Assembly: GCA_900541555.1 (NCBI GenBank)
Contig: UQKE01000038.1
Span: 1 to 21,930 of the forward strand
Reading direction: 5' to 3'
From: an uncultured Porphyromonadaceae bacterium
Lineage (GTDB): Bacteria; Bacteroidota; Bacteroidia; Bacteroidales; Muribaculaceae
DNA: 21,930 nucleotides
The notes beneath the pieces were generated by a model. It ran no database searches. It was given only the letters and a program-made list of their open reading frames with translations, and was not told the origin of the DNA. The translations under genes and the position numbers were made by a program. Below are positions 16,352-21,930 of the stretch, piece by piece. Position 1 is the first letter of the stretch. Each line of letters opens with the position of its first letter.

Positions 16352-16852
16352 TTACTTTTTGCCAAGGCAATAGCGCTCTACCATTTCCATAAATTCAGAT
16401 TCGGGAACCATTCCCGTATAGATGTTCGGAGTCCCGTCGGCTGCAAAAAACACGAATGTGGGAATCGAAGAAATTCCGAACATCGCGGCGAGTTCGCCCT
16501 CAGCATCGACATCGACTTTCATAAAATCCACTTTTCCTGCCAATTTTGCGGCTGCACGCTCCACCACCGGCGACATCTCTTTGCACGGTCCGCACCAATC
16601 GGCATAGAAATCGATGACACAAGGCCGGTCTCCTAAATATTCCATTGTCGCGGTATCCATCACATACGATTTGAAATCTGCCAGCGTCAAATGGCGCACT
16701 TCCCCTTCGCGCGACGTTGCGCCGGTAGAAGCATCCTTTTCCGTCTTTTCAACAGAATCTTTCTCCTTGTCAGCATTATCTGTCTTGCCACCTCCACAAG
16801 CATATAGTCCGGCTACAAGTCCAATGGAAATCAATAAAAATAGCTTTTTCAT
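16352..16852 (-). CDS. Thioredoxin-family lipoprotein
   Basis: A 166-residue exported thioredoxin. Residues 1-18 form a lipoprotein signal peptide with a lipobox ending L-Y-A-C (C19), so the mature protein should be lipid-anchored in the envelope. Residues about 20-50 are a charged Lys/Asp/Glu/Ser/Thr linker. Residues about 52-166 are a thioredoxin fold with ADWCGPCK (C87, C90) and the cis-proline loop SSIPTF (P131). The WCGPC motif is the classical reducing type. It lies 11 nt after the HMA gene and 3 nt before the CNNM gene. A thiol reductase in the envelope next to copper-export genes suggests a role in repairing metal-induced disulfides or handling cuproprotein thiols; that role is inference. 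Confidence 0.92.
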   Translation of the reverse strand: MKKLFLLISIGLVAGLYACGGGKTDNADKEKDSVEKTEKDASTGATSREGEVRHLTLADFKSYVMDTATMEYLGDRPCVIDFYADWCGPCKEMSPVVERAAAKLAGKVDFMKVDVDAEGELAAMFGISSIPTFVFFAADGTPNIYTGMVPESEFMEMVERYCLGKK

Positions 16853-16863
16853 TTCTTCTAAAA

Positions 16864-17070
16864 TTAAATTTTCTCAATCTTAAATCCCGCCTCCTTCACA
16901 AGCGACATCACTTGCTCGTCGGGCACTTCGGATGTCACTGTCAGGACACGGTCCGGAGTCGACAAGTCAATCGACCATTCACCGGCATTCATCACCGTAT
17001 TCAATTTCTCTGCAATCGCGCTAACACAACCTGCACACTTTGCAGATGTCTTAAATTTTCTTGCTTCCAT
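16864..17070 (-). CDS. Small HMA-domain metal-binding protein
   Basis: A 68-residue protein consisting of one heavy-metal-associated (HMA) domain. Metal ligands are the cysteines of AKCAGCVSAI (C12, C15), and the rest follows the beta-alpha-beta-beta-alpha-beta pattern, ending VKEAGFKIEKI. The start is placed at the ATG of MEARKFKTSA, 7 nt after the copper ATPase stop; a longer frame from 17103 would overlap that gene by 26 nt and adds only basic residues. Such stand-alone domains act as cytoplasmic copper chaperones (CopZ/Atx1-like) delivering Cu(I) to a P1B ATPase, and the neighbouring ATPase is the obvious partner. The residue before the first cysteine is Lys instead of the common Thr/His of GMTCxxC, which may tune metal choice. 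Confidence 0.85.
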   Translation of the reverse strand: MEARKFKTSAKCAGCVSAIAEKLNTVMNAGEWSIDLSTPDRVLTVTSEVPDEQVMSLVKEAGFKIEKI

Positions 17071-17077
17071 ATATAAT

Positions 17078-19261
17078 TTATTTTGTATTCTTCTCTTGTT
17101 CAAACTTCATCCATTTCAACCGCAAGCTGTTCAGCACCACCGTCACCGAACTGGCTGCCATCGCCGCGCTTGCCCACATCGGATCGAGCATCACGCCAAA
17201 GAGTCCGGCAGCAAACGGAATTCCGATTGTATTGTAGATAAACGCCCAAAACAAATTTTCATGCACGACGCGCATTGTCGATTTCGACAAGCGAATGCCC
17301 GTCGCCAACAACCGCAAATCGGAGGTGGCAAGCGTGACGGAAGCCGTTTCCATCGCAATATCGGTTCCTTCGCCCATGGCCACGCTCACATCGGCACGAG
17401 CCAACGCTTGCGAGTCGTTGATTCCGTCGCCGACCATCGCCACCACATGCCCGCGTTGTTGCAATTCAAGGATAAAGCGCTCTTTGTCAGCAGGCAATAC
17501 ACCAGCCTCATAATGAGCCACTCCCACTTCTTTCGCCACCTTGCTCGCAGAAACCGCATTGTCGCCGGTGAGCAAATATACATCAATTTCTTTTCGCCGC
17601 AAAAGCGCGACCGCCTCGGCGGACGACGCTTTCACCTTATCTTCCAACATAAATCGTGCCAAAACGGCCGGCCCTCGCCCAAAAAGGACAACCGTGCCGC
17701 CCTGCTCATCGACAGATGCGCCAACCGCGCCATTGTCAATCGCAATTTGCCGATTTCCGCACCAATACAGAGCCGCTCCCGACATGGCAGAAACGCCTTT
17801 TCCCGCAACGGCGGAAAAACCATTCAATTCCGAAGCCGGAGAAACGCCCCGTCCATGCAAGAAATCAGCCACTGCTTTGGCCAACGGATGCCCCGATTGC
17901 TCTTCCATCGCCAAAAGGACCGACAAATCCTCTGTCGTCGCATCCGGAGAAATTTCATCTTCCACGACTGTCGGCCGACCTTCCGTCACCGTCCCCGTTT
18001 TGTCGAGCACCACGGCTGTAACTTTGCACATCGTCTCCAAAACGGCTGCATCTTTAATCAAAATATGATTTTCTGCCGCACGCCCGATGCCTACCGTTAT
18101 GGCAGTCGGAGTTGCCAACCCAAGCGCACACGGGCAGGCTATCACCAACACCGACACCGCGCATACCACCGCCGCAGCTACCGCATTTCCCAAAAAGAAC
18201 CACAACAAAAACGTAACCACGGCCAAACAAACAATCGCAAAAGCAAAGTATTTGCTAATGGCATCGGCTATCCTTTGCACCGGAGCTTTGCTGCCTTGCG
18301 CCTCACGCACCGCCGCCACAATCTTCGACAACAAAGTTTCGCCCGATTCGGCTGTAACCTCTATCGTCAACGCACCGTTCTGATTCATCGTCCCTGCATA
18401 CACCGCCGCGCCGGAACGCTTCGCCACAGGAATCGGCTCGCCGGTCAACATGCTTTCATCGACATACGATTCTCCTCGCGCGACAATCCCGTCAACCGGA
18501 ATCCGCCCGCCCGGGCGCACCAACACTTTTTCTTTCCTATGAATTTCGTTCACATTCAACAACCGGCTGTTTCCTTCATCGTCGACGACAAGCGCCGTTT
18601 GCGGTTGCAAACCTATCAATTTCTTAACCGCCGAAGTCGTGCTGCTTTTTGCCCGTTCCTCCAAGAAACGGCCGGTCAGCACAAAAGCGGCAATCATCGC
18701 AGCAGAATCGAAATAGACATGTCCGCCCAATCTGTGGGCATTTGAAAAATCAGGGAAAACGATTAAAAACAAACTGAACAGCCATGCCGACGCAGTGCTC
18801 AACGCCACCAACGTGTCCATATTCGCCGACCGTCGGCAAAGCATTTTCCACGCCCGCACATAAAATTCACGTCCCGAATAAATCAACACGATTGCCGTCA
18901 AGGCTGCCAACAGCCATCTCCCACAAGCCGTCATGCCCATATCCGTCATCGACAAGACCATCACCGGCACAGCAGCGACCCATGCCGCCACCAATCGCCG
19001 CCGCAAAGCCTTGTAGCGCTTCCGTTCTTCCTCTTCAACCTCTTTTGTTTCGTCTATCACAAGATCGTAGCCGGCATTCCGCACAGCTTGCTGCATCCTC
19101 CGGAGATCGATCGTCTTCGGGTCGTACTCTACCGTAATCGTATTCGCAGAAAAATTGACCGACGCGGATGCCACGCCTTCGAGTCCTGTCACTGTGCGCT
19201 CCACATTTCCGGCACAAACGGCACAACTCATATCCAATACGGGTATCGTTTTTTTTACCAT
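17078..19261 (-). CDS. copA: Copper-type P1B ATPase (CopA-like)
   Basis: A 727-residue heavy-metal pump. Residues 1 to about 70 are one HMA domain with [11 protein letters not shown] (C13, C16). Eight membrane helices follow, with the intramembrane CPC motif at 376-378 ([15 protein letters not shown]). The actuator loop has TGEP at 273-276, the phosphorylation site is DKTGT with D420, the nucleotide domain has HP at 458-459, and GDGIND is at 611-616. The last helices read [11 protein letters not shown] and [17 protein letters not shown], which fit Cu(I) transporters of the CopA class. It should export Cu(I) from the cytoplasm. The start is at [10 protein letters not shown]; the frame stays open to 19381 but the added 40 residues overlap the upstream gene and are not family-like. 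The downstream HMA gene supports the copper assignment. Zinc or silver transport is less likely. Confidence 0.94.
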   Translation of the reverse strand: MVKKTIPVLDMSCAVCAGNVERTVTGLEGVASASVNFSANTITVEYDPKTIDLRRMQQAVRNAGYDLVIDETKEVEEEERKRYKALRRRLVAAWVAAVPVMVLSMTDMGMTACGRWLLAALTAIVLIYSGREFYVRAWKMLCRRSANMDTLVALSTASAWLFSLFLIVFPDFSNAHRLGGHVYFDSAAMIAAFVLTGRFLEERAKSSTTSAVKKLIGLQPQTALVVDDEGNSRLLNVNEIHRKEKVLVRPGGRIPVDGIVARGESYVDESMLTGEPIPVAKRSGAAVYAGTMNQNGALTIEVTAESGETLLSKIVAAVREAQGSKAPVQRIADAISKYFAFAIVCLAVVTFLLWFFLGNAVAAAVVCAVSVLVIACPCALGLATPTAITVGIGRAAENHILIKDAAVLETMCKVTAVVLDKTGTVTEGRPTVVEDEISPDATTEDLSVLLAMEEQSGHPLAKAVADFLHGRGVSPASELNGFSAVAGKGVSAMSGAALYWCGNRQIAIDNGAVGASVDEQGGTVVLFGRGPAVLARFMLEDKVKASSAEAVALLRRKEIDVYLLTGDNAVSASKVAKEVGVAHYEAGVLPADKERFILELQQRGHVVAMVGDGINDSQALARADVSVAMGEGTDIAMETASVTLATSDLRLLATGIRLSKSTMRVVHENLFWAFIYNTIGIPFAAGLFGVMLDPMWASAAMAASSVTVVLNSLRLKWMKFEQEKNTK

Positions 19262-19319
19262 GTCGTTTATCAGTTGTTTTCTGCAAATATCTGGAAAAAC
19301 ACAAGCAACACGGTTGCAA

Positions 19320-20822
19320 TCATTCGCCGGAAAGCGCGCGATGCATGCAAGCCGCCGCACGCCGGCCGTCGCCCATGGCAAGAATCACAGTCGCGCCACC
19401 GCGCACAATGTCGCCTCCGGCATAAATGTCGGCCACCGATGTTTGCATTGTGGATTCGTCGACCACCACCGTTCCTTTCCGGCTCACGGAAAGTTGCGGT
19501 ATTGCTCGCGGTATCAAAGGATTAGGAGACACACCCACACTAACAATCACCAAGTCCACCGGAATTTCTTCAATTGCGCCTTCTACCGGCACCGGCGACC
19601 GGCGACCGCTCTCGTCCGGCTCTCCCAATTCCATCCGTTGCAAGCGCATGGCGCACACACGCCCCTTCCCATCGTTCAAATAAGCAATGGGATTGCGCAA
19701 TGTCAGGAACCGGATGCCTTCTTCTTTCGCATGTCCCACTTCTTCCAAACGCGCCGGCATTTCTTCCTCCGAGCGCCGGTAGACAAGCATCACATTTTCC
19801 GCTCCCATTCGCCGCGCAGTGCGGGCTGAGTCCATGGCAGTGTTTCCTCCGCCTATCACAGCCACATTGCGTCCGTGAAGCACAGGAGTGTCTTCGCTTG
19901 CCGAAGCCGCGCCCATCAAATTGATACGCGTCAGATATTCATTGCTCGACATCACGCCGTTCAGATTCTCTCCTTCAATGTTCATAAATCGTGGCAATCC
20001 GGCTCCGGAGGCCGCAAATATGCCCCGAACGCCGTCGCGATGCAAATCGTCGTAGCTGAGTGTTTTCCCGACAATGCAATTCGTGACGAATTTCACGCCA
20101 AGGCGGCGCAATCCGTCTATTTCCGCATCGACAATCTTATTCGGCAACCGAAATTCCGGGATTCCATATTTCAACACGCCCCCGATTTCATGCAGTGCCT
20201 CGTAAACAGTCACGTCGTAGCCCAGTTTCGCCATGTCGCCGGCAAAAGCCAAACCGGCAGGACCGCTGCCGGCCACTGCCACCTTTATGCCATTGCGAGG
20301 CGCCGCCACTGGTGCCGTTATTTCTCCTGCCGCCATTTCCTCATCTGCGACGAAACGTTCCAGATAGCCTATCGCCACAGCATCTTTTCCCATTTTTGCA
20401 TGGTATATGCACCGGCTTTCGCATTGCTTTTCTTGCGGGCACACTCGCCCGCACACTGCCGGCAACGCGCTTGTAGCCTTAATGACCGCAGCAGCCGCAC
20501 GAAAGTCGCCGCGTTCCACATTTTTTATAAACGACGGAATTTCAATGCCGACAGGACAACCGGTCACACATTGCGGATCTGCACAGTCAAGGCATCGAGA
20601 GGCCTCCGCCATTGCCATTTCTGCCGTCAAGCCGCAATTCACCTCATTGTTGCTTCGGATACGCGTTTCCGGAGAAAGCGACGGCATTTTCACGCGAGGC
20701 TGCGACATGCGCTCCTTCGCCGATTTCGATTTCCTCAACTCCTCTCTCCACGTTTCGGCACGATGAGCCGCTCGTATTTCCTTAATATCCATATCGTCAT
20801 TTGTTTTCATTGTCATACGCAT
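19320..20822 (-). CDS. nfnB: NfnB/SudA-like (GltD-like) FAD/NADPH iron-sulfur oxidoreductase
   Basis: About 500 residues, related to the small subunit of glutamate synthase. The N-terminus has two cysteine groups for [4Fe-4S] clusters: C77, C80, C85, C89 ([14 protein letters not shown]) and C124, C128, C134, C138. An FAD-binding GSGPAG is at 185-190, and a second Rossmann fold with [16 protein letters not shown] binds NADPH. The C-terminus has [11 protein letters not shown]. Paired with the upstream flavoprotein, it matches NfnAB/SudAB, which couples reduced ferredoxin and NADH to NADP+ reduction; homotetrameric GltA-type glutamate synthase is the alternative label, but no large GltB subunit is visible. 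Its frame overlaps the upstream gene by 26 nt. Other starts (20816, 20810, 20792) are possible, the last lying just after the upstream stop. Confidence 0.88.
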   Translation of the reverse strand: MRMTMKTNDDMDIKEIRAAHRAETWREELRKSKSAKERMSQPRVKMPSLSPETRIRSNNEVNCGLTAEMAMAEASRCLDCADPQCVTGCPVGIEIPSFIKNVERGDFRAAAAVIKATSALPAVCGRVCPQEKQCESRCIYHAKMGKDAVAIGYLERFVADEEMAAGEITAPVAAPRNGIKVAVAGSGPAGLAFAGDMAKLGYDVTVYEALHEIGGVLKYGIPEFRLPNKIVDAEIDGLRRLGVKFVTNCIVGKTLSYDDLHRDGVRGIFAASGAGLPRFMNIEGENLNGVMSSNEYLTRINLMGAASASEDTPVLHGRNVAVIGGGNTAMDSARTARRMGAENVMLVYRRSEEEMPARLEEVGHAKEEGIRFLTLRNPIAYLNDGKGRVCAMRLQRMELGEPDESGRRSPVPVEGAIEEIPVDLVIVSVGVSPNPLIPRAIPQLSVSRKGTVVVDESTMQTSVADIYAGGDIVRGGATVILAMGDGRRAAACMHRALSGE

Positions 20823-21591
20823 GAAGCCGCATTATCATTTCGTCGAAGTCCACTTCATGCGCGTTGAATTCAGGGCCGTCGACACAAACAAAACGGGTTC
20901 GCCCGCCGACTGTCACACGGCAAGCGCCACACATTCCGGTCCCGTCGACCATAATCGTATTCAACGAGCAAACCGTCGGTATTTCATATTTTTTCGTCAG
21001 CAATGCCGTAAACTTCATCATTACCGCCGGACCGATTGCCACAACCAAATTTACATTCTCTGCCTTGATTACAGCTTCCAACCCGTCGGTTACAAGCCCT
21101 TTCCGCCCATAAGAGCCATCGTCGGTCATAATGATGGTTTCATCACTCGATTGCCGTATTTCTTCTTCTAAAATAATCAATTCCTTCGTGCGGCCTGCAA
21201 GAATGCTCACGACCCTGTTTCCCGCAGCCTTCATGGCCTTGACGATCGGGAGCAAAGGGGCTACGCCGACTCCGCCACCGCAACACACGACTGTCCCGAC
21301 ACGTTCGATGTGAGTAGCTTGCCCCAAAGGGCCAACCACGTCGTGCAAGCAATCGCCTATGTCTTTCGCACATATTTTGCGTGTAGATTCTCCCACGGCT
21401 TGCACCACCAGCGTGATTGTGCCGGCTTCCGAATCGGCGTCGGCAATTGTCAACGGCACTCGCTCGCCATGCTCGTCGGCACGAACAATCACGAAATGCC
21501 CTGCGCGTCGCGCACGCGCTATCAGTGGAGCTTCTACTACCAACTCCACCACATTTTCCGAAAAATGCCTTTTAGCTACAATTTTGTTCAT
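20797..21591 (-). CDS. nfnA: NfnA/SudB-like FAD and [2Fe-2S] flavoprotein
   Basis: A 264-residue protein of the ferredoxin-NADP reductase / dihydroorotate dehydrogenase electron-transfer subunit (PyrK-like) family. The N-terminal FAD-binding barrel has RVPLTI at 44-49. The NAD-binding domain has CCGGGVGVAPLLP around 103-115. The C-terminus carries D216, C221, C224 and C236 in DGTGMCGACRV and FVCVDGPEF, matching the unusual Asp/Cys3 [2Fe-2S] site described for NfnA. With the next gene it should form the cytoplasmic NADH-dependent ferredoxin:NADP+ oxidoreductase (electron-bifurcating) complex; PyrK is unlikely because no pyrD is adjacent. It is the first gene of the minus-strand operon, 88 nt downstream of a strong -7 box. 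Confidence 0.9.
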   Translation of the reverse strand: MNKIVAKRHFSENVVELVVEAPLIARARRAGHFVIVRADEHGERVPLTIADADSEAGTITLVVQAVGESTRKICAKDIGDCLHDVVGPLGQATHIERVGTVVCCGGGVGVAPLLPIVKAMKAAGNRVVSILAGRTKELIILEEEIRQSSDETIIMTDDGSYGRKGLVTDGLEAVIKAENVNLVVAIGPAVMMKFTALLTKKYEIPTVCSLNTIMVDGTGMCGACRVTVGGRTRFVCVDGPEFNAHEVDFDEMIMRLHAYDNENK

Positions 21592-21675
21592 TCTCTATAA
21601 TTTCGCACAACAAAAACAACTGCAAGTCGAGGCAATGGCGCCAACCTCTTCCGAGTTGCCACGCCAAATTGCAAT

Positions 21676-21930
21676 TATGCAAAGATACCGCAAACCGAGT
21701 GCAGAAGCGCCAAACTTGTTTGGGCGATTATGCCGAGGTGCAGCTTATCTTATGCAAAGATACCGCAAACCGAGTGCAGAAGCGCCAAACTTGTTTGAGC
21801 GGTTATGCCGAGGTGCAGCTTATCTTATGCAAAGATACCGCAAATCGAGCGCAAAAGCGCCAAACTTGTTTGGGCGGTTATGCCGAGGTGCAGCTTATCT
21901 TATGCAAAGATACCGCAAACCGAGTGCAGA
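21676..21930. repeat. 75-bp tandem repeat, 3.4 copies, running off the window
   Basis: Units are 21676-21750, 21751-21825, 21826-21900 and a partial one from 21901. Copies differ at only a few positions (for example GGGCGATT, GAGCGGTT, GGGCGGTT in units 1-3). Each unit carries, on the minus strand, TTTG then TATCTTTG 23 nt later, and a palindrome CCAAAC-tt-GTTTGG (21710-21723 and every 75 nt, last base changed in unit 2). Unit junctions create TATCTTATGCAAAGATA, a 6-bp inverted repeat around ATGCA (21746-21762, 21821-21837, 21896-21912). Two plus-strand frames stay open through all copies because 75 is divisible by three, but substitutions show no coding bias. The 84 bases between nfnA and unit 1 (21592-21675) show nothing else. 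Confidence 0.93.
21680..21714 (-). promoter_or_regulatory. Bacteroidetes-type promoter for the nfnA-copA-dedA operon
   Basis: On the minus strand TTTG (21714-21711), a 23-nt spacer and TATCTTTG (21687-21680) form a promoter with a perfect TAnnTTTG -7 box. The spacer is slightly longer than the usual 19-21 nt. The start of transcription would fall about 80 nt before the nfnA ATG. The elements lie in the repeat unit nearest to the gene; the other units carry the same boxes. Confidence 0.6.

Noticed and set aside
17096..18745. Long plus-strand open frame (549 codons) opposite the copper ATPase gene
   Set aside because: It is antisense to a gene with all P1B ATPase motifs intact, has a basic low-complexity composition and no recognisable domain; it arises from the codon bias of the real gene.
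19262..19381. Upstream extension of the copper ATPase by 40 residues
   Set aside because: The extension overlaps the end of nfnB and does not resemble the family N-terminus; the ATG at 19261 directly precedes the HMA domain.
19875..20867. 330-codon plus-strand frame opposite nfnB
   Set aside because: Translation lacks motifs, and the minus strand encodes intact iron-sulfur and FAD motifs.
21676..21930. CRISPR array
   Set aside because: The units are contiguous 75-bp copies with no unique spacers between short repeats and no cas genes nearby.

Overview
This looks like a chromosomal segment from a Bacteroidales-type (Bacteroidetes) bacterium. The clues are TAnnTTTG promoter -7 boxes (9894-9901 and, on the minus strand, 21687-21680), A-rich translation starts without Shine-Dalgarno sequences, a coiled-coil OmpA protein with a GYASPEG motif, and polysaccharide gene content typical of the phylum. 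Genus cannot be fixed from the window; a gut Bacteroidales is my inference.

Left part (1 to about 9.8 kb, plus strand): the distal part of a capsule / O-antigen-type locus. It opens with the 3' end of a Wzy / O-antigen-ligase-like membrane protein, followed by a GT2 and two GT4 glycosyltransferases, all AT-rich. Next comes a four-gene nucleotide-sugar cassette of intermediate GC: CapE/FnlA-type UDP-GlcNAc dehydratase-epimerase, an RmlC-like cupin, CapF/FnlB-type reductase with a C-terminal cupin, and CapG/FnlC-type 2-epimerase. CapEFG is the known route to UDP-N-acetyl-L-fucosamine; the extra cupin is the unexplained member. A WecG/TagA-type GT26 gene (AT-rich) and a GC-rich SDR epimerase/dehydratase close the locus. 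Gaps are short or overlapping, so transcription is probably continuous despite the compositional mosaic.

Middle (9.9 to 13.9 kb, plus strand): housekeeping genes. These are arginyl-tRNA synthetase, a BAX-inhibitor-1 family membrane protein with an inverted repeat in its leader and a terminator behind it, and an OmpA-family outer-membrane protein with a strong terminator.

13918-14413 has no gene. It is a dense mosaic of small hairpins with 2-3-nt loops, repeated motifs and a G9 tract, running right up to the dedA stop codon.

Right part (21.6 kb back to 14.4 kb, minus strand): seven tightly packed genes that look like one operon: NfnA/SudB-like and NfnB/SudA-like flavoprotein subunits, a copper-type P1B ATPase, a free HMA-domain protein, a thioredoxin lipoprotein, a CNNM/CorC-type CBS transporter and a DedA protein. 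Upstream lies a 75-bp tandem repeat (three full copies and a fourth cut by the window end), each copy carrying a Bacteroidetes-type promoter-like element pointing into the operon.

The least explained features are the promoter-bearing 75-bp array, the hairpin mosaic, the extra cupin in the FucNAc cassette, and the pairing of a redox complex with copper transport in one operon. I did not recognise a complete new defence or mobile system. No tRNA, rRNA, IS element or CRISPR array was seen.
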